The position numbers and the translations under genes were made by a program. The notes under the pieces are model-generated. The model worked only from the letters and a program-made list of their open reading frames with translations, was not told the origin of the DNA and did not search any database. From Burkholderiales bacterium RIFCSPHIGHO2_12_FULL_63_20 (GTDB taxonomy: Bacteria; Pseudomonadota; Gammaproteobacteria; Burkholderiales; Burkholderiaceae_C), in contig MESA01000006.1 of NCBI GenBank assembly GCA_001770775.1, positions 1 to 64,000 on the forward strand: DNA of 64,000 nt, written 5' to 3'. This document shows positions 17,797 through 28,066 of this stretch, in pieces; within the stretch, counting starts at the first letter, position 1, and each line of letters starts with the position of its first letter.

Positions 17797-18591
17797 TCAC
17801 GGACGCTGCCGGGCCATCATTTCGCGCACATGGCGTGCCGGAATGGCATACGAAATGCCTGATGGCTGGCTCAAGGCAGACTCGCGCGCGCCCTTGAGCA
17901 TCACCATGTTCACTACCCCCACCACCTCGCCGGAGACGGGGTCGAACAAGGGACCGCCGCTGTTGCCCGGGTACGCGGTGGCATCGAGCTGAAAGATCTG
18001 GAAGTTGCCTTCGCGCAAGCCCCGAATGGCCCGCTCGTTCAGCTGACCGCTCTGCGCCGAAGGCAGCCGAGCCTGTGTGATCGACGACACCATCGCCCGG
18101 TGCGTCACCGACGAAAACCCCAACGCCCCACCAATCGGAAAGCCCATGAAGGCCAACTCCTGCCCCTCCTTGACGCGATCCGAGTCCGCCAGTGACAAGG
18201 CCGGCACCGGTGGCCCATCGATCTGCAGCAGTGTCAGGTCATGGAACACGTCCTTGTCGAGCACCTGCGCGGCCCGCGTCTGAAACGTATCAGGGCCGGT
18301 GCGCACCTGCACCACCAGTTGCCCCTGCGGCGGGGCACTGCCAGGGGCTTGCAGCACATGGGCATTGCTCACCACCCAGTTGCCCGAGCCCACCACAAAG
18401 CCCGTGCCCCGCAGGCTGAAGCGCGGCGCCGCAGTCGGGTTGTAACTGCCCACGATCACCACCGAGGGCTTCACCTTGGAGATGGTGTCCGGCAGGGCGT
18501 TGTGTTGGGCCACCGCTGAAGCGCCCCACGTCACCAGCGTACACAGCAGCATCTGGCGCCCCCAGGGTGCCCATTTCGTGCAAATCGACAT
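17797..18591 (-). CDS. Exported trypsin-like serine protease
   Basis: The 264-aa protein has a signal peptide ending near SAVAQ (about residue 29) and a chymotrypsin-fold protease domain. The triad is readable as His78 (VVSNAHV), Asp118 (HDLTLL) and Ser211 (YPGNSGGPLF). There is no PDZ domain, so it is not a full HtrA/DegP protein. Its ATG directly follows the stop of the nucleotidyltransferase gene (TGAATG), making it the last gene of the minus-strand operon that starts with the Tat-exported Cys-rich protein. By context it may process or degrade that exported protein in the periplasm; this is inference. Confidence 0.85.
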   Translation of the reverse strand: MSICTKWAPWGRQMLLCTLVTWGASAVAQHNALPDTISKVKPSVVIVGSYNPTAAPRFSLRGTGFVVGSGNWVVSNAHVLQAPGSAPPQGQLVVQVRTGPDTFQTRAAQVLDKDVFHDLTLLQIDGPPVPALSLADSDRVKEGQELAFMGFPIGGALGFSSVTHRAMVSSITQARLPSAQSGQLNERAIRGLREGNFQIFQLDATAYPGNSGGPLFDPVSGEVVGVVNMVMLKGARESALSQPSGISYAIPARHVREMMARQRP

Positions 18592-19692
18592 TCAAGCTCC
18601 TTGGGAGGGCGACCGCCACAGCTTTCGCAACAGGTGCAGCGTCAACAAGCCCGGCGGCATCCGCAGCCAATGACCGCGCAGGTACAGAAAACCACGGGCC
18701 AGCGGAGTCCACCGGTCGGCCACCAAAGGGTGAGGTGGGCACAACACCCGCGTGAACATCGCGTCCATCCACTTGAGGCGCCACGCCCCCGGACGTGCAC
18801 CGTGCGCCTGATCCAGCCCTGCCAACACGTCCTGCGGCACCACGGTGCCCAAGATCATGCCCACATAGCGCAAGGCATAAAACAAGGGTCGCGTGAGCTG
18901 CAAGGCGGTGGCGCGCGCTACCAGATGTGGCCAGAAATCAGGCGCCGAGCCATGTTCGCGCAACAGGGCATCCAGGTCAACCAGGCCACGCATGCCCTGC
19001 TCGAAACTGCCCTCGTGCATCAAATGGGTGGCGCTGTGCAACACCATGTCGATCGGGGCCAGCACATGCAGGCACGAGCCCGGCTGCAAGGGCCGGGCTT
19101 CGCTCAACAGCAAGGCCGAGCTGGGATGGATGCGTGCCGAAACCGGCATGATCGCGTGGTGCACATCCAGCACCGTGCCCCGCTGAAGGTGCTGCATCGG
19201 CGGCAACTCGTGCATCCAGGTGCGGTAGTAGCGCTGGTCGTAATCCGACCGCGCCGAGCTTGCCCAGCCACCTAGCATCAGTGCCGCCTCTACCTCGGGC
19301 AAAGCGGTCTTCGGCACCAGCACGTCCACATCCGACACCACGCGCCCCTTGGCGGCATCCAGGTCGGCCGCCACATAGGCCGCGCCCTTGAGCAGCACCA
19401 CCGGGATGTTCAACGAGCGCAACGCCAGCTCGATCTCCTGAATCTCGTAACCCAGCTCGCGGTGCTGGCGATCAGCCAGGCGCAGCGCCGACTCCAGATA
19501 CTTGCGCGGCGCCTCAGGAATCTGATCCCATACCCCGTCGCGTTGAGCCAGAAAGCCCAGCCGCGCCGACAGGTCGGCCACCCGCGCCAGACGGATGACA
19601 TGGTCCCACTGTTGCCCTGAGAACAATGCCATCTCCTGGGGCCGCTGCAGCGCACGCACCAGCATGACCTGCCCCGTGGTGCCGCCGCTCAT
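18592..19692 (-). CDS. Nucleotidyltransferase-fold protein (NTP_transf_5 type) of an HPr-rel-A-like system
   Basis: The 366-aa protein carries the features of the PF14907-type uncharacterised nucleotidyltransferases. These are VVLLKGAAY (about 98-106), the metal-binding SDVDVLV (Asp121, Asp123) and a third acidic strand LDVHH (Asp176). The C-terminal half is helical. Members of this family occur beside HprK-like kinases and PqqD-like proteins, including in lasso-peptide clusters, where they extend or nucleotidylate a phosphorylated peptide. It overlaps the kinase gene by four bases (ATGA). The predicted role is transfer of a nucleotide or phosphate to a peptide or protein; the target is not known. 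Confidence 0.8.
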   Translation of the reverse strand: MSGGTTGQVMLVRALQRPQEMALFSGQQWDHVIRLARVADLSARLGFLAQRDGVWDQIPEAPRKYLESALRLADRQHRELGYEIQEIELALRSLNIPVVLLKGAAYVAADLDAAKGRVVSDVDVLVPKTALPEVEAALMLGGWASSARSDYDQRYYRTWMHELPPMQHLQRGTVLDVHHAIMPVSARIHPSSALLLSEARPLQPGSCLHVLAPIDMVLHSATHLMHEGSFEQGMRGLVDLDALLREHGSAPDFWPHLVARATALQLTRPLFYALRYVGMILGTVVPQDVLAGLDQAHGARPGAWRLKWMDAMFTRVLCPPHPLVADRWTPLARGFLYLRGHWLRMPPGLLTLHLLRKLWRSPSQGA

Positions 19693-20609
19693 GCGCTCAA
19701 CCGGTCAAAACACGCCAGGGCCTCGTCGAGGTCGCTGTAGTGGAGGTCATAGACGTCGCAGCGCTCGACCACGTCGGCCAAGGTCTCGAACCCCTGCCGA
19801 CCATGAACATGGTGGTTGAAACTGTTGCGATGCAGGTGCAGCAAGGCGTCGGCCTTGGCGCGCGCGCTCAGCGTCAACGGTGCGCCGGCCACATAGCGAG
19901 GAAAGATGATCCAGGCAGGCGTCGCCAACTCACGCGCGCGCGCCGTGCTGTCGGCCGACACCTGCATGTGGCACACCGTGCCCTTCATGGTGTCGAGCGC
20001 CACGGGCCCCATGACCGCACTCGGCGCCCGGCGTCGCATGATGTCGATGGACGCATTCTTTAGGCTGATGGGTCGGGGAGACGCCGTGAGCAAACCGGTG
20101 CGGGGGTCGAGCAAAGCCATCTCGTCAGAGAGCAGGCGCCAGCCATCGAGCATCAAGGCCGCGCACAGCGTGCTCTTGCCCGAGCCAGGTGGCGCAGGCA
20201 GGATAACGGCACGCCCATCACGCTCCAGCACTGCAGCGTGCAGGGTGATCCAGTTGTGGCAGTAGCTGGTGATGCACCAGTTGAGTCCCCACTCAAGGAA
20301 TGCATAGGCCTCACCGTAGGCCAGGGGGGTGAAGGGTTGCTGCCCGTCCATCTCAAACAGGCACAGCGGGCGCGATGGGCGCCACTTGCGGCGCACCGAC
20401 ACATGAAAGTCCGCAAACTGACCGCCTTCGGTCCAGCACGCGTGTCCCGCGTACAAACGCTTGATGCCATCGGCCACGATCGGGATGGCACTGCGCACAT
20501 GTACCACGAACGGATCCATGCGCAGATACAGACCCGACGAGCACAGTGCCGCAGACAAGGCATCGGGCAGCACCGCCTGAACCAGGCGTGGTGTCACGCC
20601 GACCGACAC
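19689..20609 (-). CDS. HprK-related kinase A
   Basis: The 306-aa protein (GTG start at 20609) resembles the C-terminal domain of HPr kinase/phosphorylase. It has a P-loop APPGSGKST at about 139-147, the preceding LHAAVLE strand with His124, and the SDEMALLD strand (Asp162, Glu163). The N-terminal ~110 residues are specific to this family. HPr itself is not encoded in the window, so the substrate is probably not the sugar phosphotransferase protein. It overlaps the PqqD-like gene by 16 bp and the nucleotidyltransferase by 4 bp. The triad PqqD/kinase/nucleotidyltransferase is what is annotated as the HPr-rel-A system. By analogy with lasso-peptide HprK-like kinases, it may phosphorylate a serine near a peptide C-terminus. 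Confidence 0.85.
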   Translation of the reverse strand: MSVGVTPRLVQAVLPDALSAALCSSGLYLRMDPFVVHVRSAIPIVADGIKRLYAGHACWTEGGQFADFHVSVRRKWRPSRPLCLFEMDGQQPFTPLAYGEAYAFLEWGLNWCITSYCHNWITLHAAVLERDGRAVILPAPPGSGKSTLCAALMLDGWRLLSDEMALLDPRTGLLTASPRPISLKNASIDIMRRRAPSAVMGPVALDTMKGTVCHMQVSADSTARARELATPAWIIFPRYVAGAPLTLSARAKADALLHLHRNSFNHHVHGRQGFETLADVVERCDVYDLHYSDLDEALACFDRLSA

Positions 20610-20899
20610 GTCACCACACCCATTGTCCTCAGGTCGTCCAATACCGAACTCACCAACGCGATGTCCGTGTCCTCTGGGGTCTCGCCGATCAGCAAACCGG
20701 CCAAATGCGCGGCGGTCTGAGCTGTTGTCTGGCCCGACTGGTCTGGCGAGTGATTCACCCGGTCCTTCAGCAAGGACAGCAACTGAAATGCCGACTCCGA
20801 CACCTCATACAGGGCCGAATCGGCATCGTCGTACACCACGCCACCGTGCCCGATCCAGCCGCGCAAAGCGAAGCGGGACGAGTTGAACGCGTACTGCAT
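20594..20899 (-). CDS. PqqD-family peptide chaperone of an HPr-rel-A-like system
   Basis: I choose the ATG at 20899 (101 aa). The longer frame, from 21001, would run 49 bp into the upstream gene. The sequence has the PqqD pattern: an N-terminal strand pair (FALRGWIGHGGVVYDDADSA), then LYEVSESAFQLLSLL, and a C-terminal helix ending VVSSVLDDLRTMGVV. PqqD-like domains bind leader peptides and hand them to modifying enzymes (RiPP recognition element). Here the partners would be the kinase and nucleotidyltransferase encoded immediately downstream. The Shine-Dalgarno sequence is weak, so translation may depend on the upstream cistron 53 bp away. Confidence 0.82.
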   Translation of the reverse strand: MQYAFNSSRFALRGWIGHGGVVYDDADSALYEVSESAFQLLSLLKDRVNHSPDQSGQTTAQTAAHLAGLLIGETPEDTDIALVSSVLDDLRTMGVVTCRSA

Positions 20900-20952
20900 C
20901 GTCAAACTCAAAGCACCTACTTTAACCACACACCCAACCGAAGCCCAACACG

Positions 20953-21618
20953 TCAGCCACAGCTGCTTCCGTCCGATTGTGACGATGGATTGATCAGGCA
21001 ATCGCTGAAGCCCGTACCGGAGTACACGCGCGCGAAGTAATCACAGGTGTCGGACAACCCCCAGCGAACGCCGGCGGTGGGCTCCCAGCTACCGTAATTG
21101 CGCCAAATGTCCTTGCACCGCTGCTCGCTGATGTAGGAATCACTACCGTACTTCTTGGCCGACAAGTAACCCGCCGCCAGATACTGCGCCAGACGCTCCA
21201 TGTCCGAGCGTTCATTCATCTTGAAAACCTGCTTCAAGGTCTTCTTGGCGATGGCAGGGCTTGGCGTCATTTCAAAGCCACAGCCACGCTTGTGGCTTCT
21301 GTCACAGCCATCCGGGCCAAACAGCAAGTCATCGCAGCCTTGGTGCTTCTCGCACTCGCTCATCGGAATGAACGATCCGGTGGTTTTCGCGTTGGGCGCC
21401 ACACTGCCCCCCGTGGTCGTCAACGATGCGAAAGAGGAGGCACGAACCGTCACATTGGTGCCGCTGGTTGCAGCCAACACCATGTTGCCCTTGAAGGCCG
21501 CCACAACAGGCGCCGCAGCCAGACCAGCACGCACCAGCTTACGTCGACTGGTGTTGACTCCAGCGGGCGGCACGTCCACGCCTGTGGTCTGCGTGCGCTC
21601 GTTTTGCTGATCTGACAT
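20953..21618 (-). CDS. Tat-exported cysteine-rich protein, possible substrate of the HPr-rel-A-like system
   Basis: The start is ATG 21618, with AAGGGG placed 4 bases upstream; the longer frame to 21678 is not supported. The 221-aa product has a twin-arginine signal (SRRKLVRAGLAAAPVVAAF) followed by a mature domain with eight cysteines. Four are in SECEKHQGC and DGCDRSHKRGC, and four lie in the C-terminal third. It ends in a serine-rich tail, NPSSQSDGSSCG. I do not recognise a family fold. Tat export and an even number of cysteines suggest a folded, possibly metal- or disulfide-containing periplasmic protein. It is the first gene of the operon with PqqD, kinase, nucleotidyltransferase and protease, so it is the best candidate for their target; this is inference. 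Confidence 0.75.
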   Translation of the reverse strand: MSDQQNERTQTTGVDVPPAGVNTSRRKLVRAGLAAAPVVAAFKGNMVLAATSGTNVTVRASSFASLTTTGGSVAPNAKTTGSFIPMSECEKHQGCDDLLFGPDGCDRSHKRGCGFEMTPSPAIAKKTLKQVFKMNERSDMERLAQYLAAGYLSAKKYGSDSYISEQRCKDIWRNYGSWEPTAGVRWGLSDTCDYFARVYSGTGFSDCLINPSSQSDGSSCG

Positions 21619-21698
21619 GGTGTACCCCTTGAAACTCGATGTATGTGCCCCGTGCCGCACACAAGCCGTGTCCGACACTGAACCTCAGCCTCAACTCA

Positions 21699-21713
21699 TG
21701 CAATTTTCATACC
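21699..21713 (-). promoter_or_regulatory. Candidate sigma-54 promoter of the Tat/HPr-rel-A operon
   Basis: Read on the minus strand the site is GGTATGAAAATTGCA: a -24 GG and a -12 GC separated by exactly ten bases, with a full TTGCA element. It lies 80 bp before the ATG of the Tat protein, a normal distance. It is the best such match I saw in the intergenic gaps. The nearest sigma-54 activator is PrsR, encoded 3 kb upstream on the same strand. Confidence 0.55.
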
Positions 21714-21727
21714 GATTTTCGAACACA

Positions 21728-21817
21728 TCGACAAGTACTTGATTTGCTTGAGAATCTACAGATGGCAGGCTGCAATTTCGCGAATCTGATTTCGCACTGT
21801 CAAAAATCTCGACAAGT
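21728..21817. repeat. Two direct copies of TCGACAAGT upstream of the sigma-54 site
   Basis: The 9-mer TCGACAAGT occurs at 21728-21736 and at 21809-21817, 81 bp apart, the second overlapping the prsT stop. Between them is the inverted repeat GCGAA-N6-TTCGC (21780-21795). The distance, about eight helical turns, and the position upstream of a sigma-54 site are as expected for enhancer-binding sites. Function is inferred. Confidence 0.4.
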
Positions 21818-24600
21818 CAAAGTGACTGAAGCATCTTATCGACTTCCGCCTGGCGGTTGAACTTGTCACCCACCTGTTTGAGCGCCTGCAAGTTGGCTTT
21901 CGCACTGGCCTTGTCGCCAGCCTGAATCTGGATCTGCGCCAGGTTGAACTTGAGCAAGTGCGCCTCTGGCTGGAGCTGCAACGCTCGCTTCTGAATCTCC
22001 AGGGCTTTGCTGACGTTCTTCTCCGAGGCCAGCAGCATCGCCCAGGTGTCCAAAATGGACGGGTTGTTCGGGGCCAGTTTGTCGGCCTTCTCTACCAGGC
22101 TCAAGGCATCCTTGCGACCCAGCTTGCCCGCCACCCAGGCCAGGTTGTTGAGGGTGAGCGCGCTGTTCGGCTGCAGGTCCAGCGCCTTCTGGTAGTAGCC
22201 GGCCGCCGCATTCAGGTTGTTGTCCGCCACCGCACGGTCTCCCATGTACAGCGTGAACACCACATCCTTGGGGTGGCTGCGCAGCCATGAGCTGGCCAAG
22301 GCGTCGGCCTCGCGCTTTTTCTGGGCCACCAGCTGCACAGAGTGCAGCTTGACGGCCAGATCCGAGGCATTGGGCGCCAGCTTCAACGCCTTCTCATACG
22401 CCAGGATCGCCGCCGCCCAGTTTTTTGCGGCGGCCTGTACTTCGCCTTCCAGCGCAAAGCCCACCGCTTCCTGCGGACGCTGCGTCTGTATCTCCTTGAC
22501 CATCGCCAGGGCGTCGGGCACACGTTTGCCGCGCACCGCCAACTCGGTCAGACCTTGCTGTGCAGCCAGCAAATTAGGCTGAATCTCCAAGGCCTTGCGC
22601 AGGCTTTGAGCCGCCCCGGCGGCATCCTGGTTGGCCATGTAGACCCCCGCCATCCGCAGGTGCGGCAGCGTGGACTGAGGCTGCATTGAGGCCATCTTGC
22701 CGTAGCTGCTGATTGCCTGGTTGAACTCCTTCGCCGCCACCTGGGCCTGGCCCAGGCTGTCCAGCAACTCAGGGCTCTTGGGCAGCGCCGCGACGGCGTT
22801 CTGTGCGGCCGTCAAGGCCACCTTGGGCTCCTGATTGAGCAGGTGGTGTGCCACCAGAATCTGACGCGGCAGCAACTCGTTGGGGGCGACCTCGACCGCC
22901 TTGCGCAGCAAGCCAGCGATCTCGTCCTTGTTGACGCCCCGCAGCGTTTTCACGCGGGCCAAGCCCAAAATGGCCTGCACGCTGTCGGGCTTACGGGCCA
23001 GCAGGGCCTCAAAGCGCTTTTGTGCCGCGTCTGGCTGCTTTTGCGCCAGGTCCAGCTCGGACAGCGCACCGATCGCCGGGAAGAAGTCTGGCGACACTTC
23101 AAGTGAGCGCTCCAGGGCTTTGCGCGCCCCGGCCAAATCGCCTTTCTTCATCAGCACCTGCGCTCGCAGATGGCTGGGAATCGGGTCTTCTGGCGGACGC
23201 TTCTTCTCCAGTTGCGCAATGGCCTTCAACGCCTCGTCCAGCTTGCCTTGCCTGGCCAGCACGTTGATCATGGCCATGTCAGCCACCACCCCGGTGTCGC
23301 TGGCCGCAATGTCCTGCAACTCGCTGAAACCCACATCGGTCTGGCCCGCGGCCAGTTTGCTCACCGCCAGCGACGTGCGCTTCATCGGATCCTTCGGATC
23401 CAGTGCCGAGGCCTTCGCGAAATAGCGCTGAGCCAGCTCCTGGTCACCGTGAACCATGTAGGCCTGCCCGGCCGCCGACAGCATGGCGGGATCGTTGTCG
23501 ATCTCGTCGAGGTTGCCAGGCAAGGTGGCAATCGCCTTGTCAACCTGTCCCAAACGCAGGTAGGTCATGACCAGCATGCGGCGCGCCAGCTTCAAGTCAG
23601 GCGCCGCGGCCAGCGCCTTGGACAGCATGGACTCGGCCTGGATCAGGGCATTGGACTGGGCTTCGATGGTGCCCGCCAGCTCCAGGGCCTGCGGACTGTT
23701 CGGGGTGGCCCGCAAAAGCTGTTGTGCCGCTTCACGCGCGCCCTTCAGGTCTCGCTTCTTCAATGCCAGCTGAGACTGCAGGTACAGCGTGTAAGGCGCC
23801 GTCGCCGCCATCTTCTTCAGCGCATCCATTTCCGTGGTGGCCTCGGAGAGCTTGTTCTGCGCCATGAGGACACGCACGATGCTGGCCTGCGCGTCCTTGT
23901 AACCCGGCTTGACCTTGAGCGCCTGCCGGTACGACGCCAGCGCCTCATCAGCTCGTTGCTGGCCGAACAGTTGAATGTCGCCTCGCAACTTGTAGGCCTC
24001 TTCATTCTGCGGCGCCACTTTCACGATCTGATCGATCTGCGCCAGCGCCCCTTCAAAGTCCTTGTTCGAGGCCGTCATCCGGGCCTGCAGGATCAGGGCG
24101 GACGCATGCTTGGGATCGAGCTTCAGCGCATCGGCCAAGCTGGCCTGAGCCAGATCGGCCTTGCCCTGTGCCAGCCACGCACCGGCCAGCAGTGTCAGCA
24201 ACTCCGCCTGCGCGGCAGGATCCGAAAGCCGAGTCTGCGCATAGGTGTCGGTGAGCTTCTTGTGTTCGCCCAGGCTGAGCATCACGCGCGCCATCACCGG
24301 CACGATTTGCTCTTGTGCGTATCCGGCGTCCTGCGCCTTCTTCAACTCCGTCTGGGCCCCCGACGCATCGCCAGTCACCAGCAAGGACTTTGCCAACAGG
24401 AAACGTGCCTCAGCCAGATCAGGCTGAGCCTGCAGAGCGTTTTTCAGCTGGATGATGGCCGCTGCGTGGTCGCTCTTGGCCATGTAGTCTTTGGCGGACT
24501 GCATCAGCTTGGCGGGGTCGTTGCCACTGCAGGCCGCCAGCACCAATGTCAAAGTCAGCGCGGCCGGGAGAGAGCGAAATACAGAAGGTTTGTGCTTCAT
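21817..24600 (-). CDS. prsT: XrtA/PEP-CTERM system TPR-repeat lipoprotein PrsT
   Basis: The start at ATG 24600 gives 927 aa and a lipoprotein signal with lipobox LAAC (LTLVLAACSGND); the frame extends seven codons further upstream without support. The mature part is almost entirely tetratricopeptide repeats (AKSDHAAAIIQLKNAL, KALDLQPNSALTLNNLAWVA). This is the signature of PrsT, a very large TPR protein linked to exosortase A exopolysaccharide loci. It probably scaffolds export or assembly of polysaccharide at the membrane, but its exact role is not established. It follows prsR by 27 bp in the same direction. Confidence 0.92.
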   Translation of the reverse strand: MKHKPSVFRSLPAALTLTLVLAACSGNDPAKLMQSAKDYMAKSDHAAAIIQLKNALQAQPDLAEARFLLAKSLLVTGDASGAQTELKKAQDAGYAQEQIVPVMARVMLSLGEHKKLTDTYAQTRLSDPAAQAELLTLLAGAWLAQGKADLAQASLADALKLDPKHASALILQARMTASNKDFEGALAQIDQIVKVAPQNEEAYKLRGDIQLFGQQRADEALASYRQALKVKPGYKDAQASIVRVLMAQNKLSEATTEMDALKKMAATAPYTLYLQSQLALKKRDLKGAREAAQQLLRATPNSPQALELAGTIEAQSNALIQAESMLSKALAAAPDLKLARRMLVMTYLRLGQVDKAIATLPGNLDEIDNDPAMLSAAGQAYMVHGDQELAQRYFAKASALDPKDPMKRTSLAVSKLAAGQTDVGFSELQDIAASDTGVVADMAMINVLARQGKLDEALKAIAQLEKKRPPEDPIPSHLRAQVLMKKGDLAGARKALERSLEVSPDFFPAIGALSELDLAQKQPDAAQKRFEALLARKPDSVQAILGLARVKTLRGVNKDEIAGLLRKAVEVAPNELLPRQILVAHHLLNQEPKVALTAAQNAVAALPKSPELLDSLGQAQVAAKEFNQAISSYGKMASMQPQSTLPHLRMAGVYMANQDAAGAAQSLRKALEIQPNLLAAQQGLTELAVRGKRVPDALAMVKEIQTQRPQEAVGFALEGEVQAAAKNWAAAILAYEKALKLAPNASDLAVKLHSVQLVAQKKREADALASSWLRSHPKDVVFTLYMGDRAVADNNLNAAAGYYQKALDLQPNSALTLNNLAWVAGKLGRKDALSLVEKADKLAPNNPSILDTWAMLLASEKNVSKALEIQKRALQLQPEAHLLKFNLAQIQIQAGDKASAKANLQALKQVGDKFNRQAEVDKMLQSL

Positions 24601-24627
24601 TTCAAGGTCCACTTCGAACACAGAGAC

Positions 24628-25985
<1,358 letters not shown>

Positions 25986-25989
<4 letters not shown>

Positions 25990-28061
25990 GCACCCTCTCC
26001 GCTGAGTATGTTGCCGGGTTGCACCACGTCCATCACAGGGAGCAGCAAGGTCACGAGGGTGCCCTCGCCTTCCTTGCTCTCGACCGTCATCTTGCCACCC
26101 AGTTCTTGTATGTATTGCAGGCTCTCGTACGCACCGATGCCCATGCCTGCCACCTTCGTCGTCTGGAAGGGTTTGAACAATCGGGTTTGCACGAATTCGT
26201 CACTCATGCCGACACCATTGTCACCGACCTGCAGGCTTGCATGGCTGCCAAATCGATGGGACTTGACCCAGACGTCATGACCTTGGTGTTCGGTCGCATC
26301 GAGGGCATTTTGAATGAGGTGACCCACCACGCGTTTGAGCCGCTCCACATGGCCCCGGGTGAAGACCTCGGGCTGCAGATCAAGACGCACGGTGCGTCCA
26401 CGGCTCTCGGCCGACCTGGCCCATTCCTGGGCGATCGCTCCCAGGTCCACCCCAACGGCGCCGCCCGATGGCGCCGCCCCCTCGCGCAACTGCATCATCA
26501 ACTGCTTCATGCGCTCCAGCGAGTTCTCCACCGTCATCAGCATGTCGGCCTGGAACTCGGGGTTGTGCTGCAGGCGCTTGGCGTTCTTCACCATCAGCGA
26601 CAACTGGGTAACGATGTTCTTGAGGTCGTGGACCACAAACGCGGACATGCGGTTGAAGGCGTCGAACTTGCGAGATTCGAGCAAGGCCTCCGTGGCCTGC
26701 ATCTGGGCCAGGAAACTCGCGGCCTGGGCCGCCGCCGTCTTGAGCAAGTCAGTCACTTCCCAGTTGAGTTCCAACTCCGTGCGCGGCTGCGCCAACAAGA
26801 CAAAGCCCAACTGCTCTCCGCCAATGGGCAGGGGCACCAGCAACCAAGCTTGCTTGAGCTCCAGCAGCCAGTCGGGCAGGCTCAGCCCTTCATAGCGTTG
26901 CGGATGGCTTTGAAACTCCTTGACGTCGATCACCCAGCCCGTGCGCTTCATGAACTGCGCCAGCACCGATGTCAGCGGCTCCATCGCCGTGGACTGCGGC
27001 ACGTTCCAGCGGGCCACCTGCACGAAATGGCTGTGCTCGGCGTTGAGCAGCCACAAGGCCCCCGCCGGGCTCTCCACCATGTCGGCCAGGCCACGGATCA
27101 CATGCTGACTGAGTTCCTGAGGCTGGGTGTGGCTCGTCAAGGTGCGGGTGAACTTGAGCCCCTCCTCGCGGTAGTCGTAGCGGTAGCGCAGAAAGTGCTT
27201 GCCCAGCCACACCCTCACGCGCGCACGCAAAGTGCCCGAGAGCCCCACCGCCACCAGCGCCACCACGGCCAAAAAGACCAGGGCCACTTGCAGCACCCGC
27301 CCCCAATGCCCGCCAAAGTAGCGCACGTAGTAGCCCAGCGACGAGATGAACAGCAGGTAAAGCCCGGCCATCATCAGCGTGGCCGAGTGGAACACCACCT
27401 GGCGTGACACCTGGATCTTGGAGATCCAGTTGCGATGGCGCGCGCTGGGCAAGATCAGCAGCGGCACCATCAAGGCGTGGACAAAACCGCGTGCGGCGGC
27501 CGCATCTTCGTCCATGCCGTTGAACAAGGCCGCTTCCGAGAACAGGTACACATCGAACAGCAGCGTTCCGGCCAAGCCCAGGCAGATGGGCTTGGCGCTC
27601 CAGCGCGCATCGGAGGGAAGGTTGCGAAACAGCTGCTCGATCAAAACCAACCCGAACACGGCCAGCACCGTCATGGGCATGAAGTGAGGCGTGAAGGTCG
27701 CCACAGCCGTCAAGCCGATCGCCACCCAGGTCAAACGGCGCACCAGCATGCTGCGATGGCCGCCATCGCTGCGGGCCTGGCCCAGCAAGTGCAGCACGAA
27801 TGCAAACCACAGGCCGTAGCGCGCCACGTCCAGCCAGCGCGGCAGCCAATGCCACACGCCCTCGAGCTGCAGCAGGTACACGGCAGGCACGCTCCAGGCC
27901 CAGACCACCGAGGCCAGGGTCGCAGGCAAGATCGTCTGGGTGGACCGATGCCCCTCGGTTTGCTGCCCACGCTGCCACAGCAGGCGCAGCGTCAGAACCA
28001 GGTAAGCCAGGCCAGCCAGCGCCTGCCCTGCAACCATCAACAGGTCGGCATCCAATGGCAT
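25986..28061 (-). CDS. prsK: XrtA/PEP-CTERM system sensor histidine kinase PrsK
   Basis: The 691-aa inner-membrane kinase begins with about ten TM helices (residues 5-290). A GAF-like cytosolic region follows, then a dimerisation helix with the phospho-acceptor His in FVVHDLKNIVTQL. An HATPase domain completes it, with the N box (HLIQNALDA), DNGVGM and GMGIGAYES. The replacement of the usual HExxxP by HDLKN is typical of PrsK. It partners PrsR, with which it overlaps by four bases. The signal is unknown; the membrane block suggests sensing in or near the bilayer. Confidence 0.95.
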
Positions 28062-28066
28062 GGGGA

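Noticed and set aside
20953-21618. Tat protein as a PEP-CTERM substrate of the exosortase
   Set aside because: The C-terminus has no PEP motif, no TM helix and no basic cluster.
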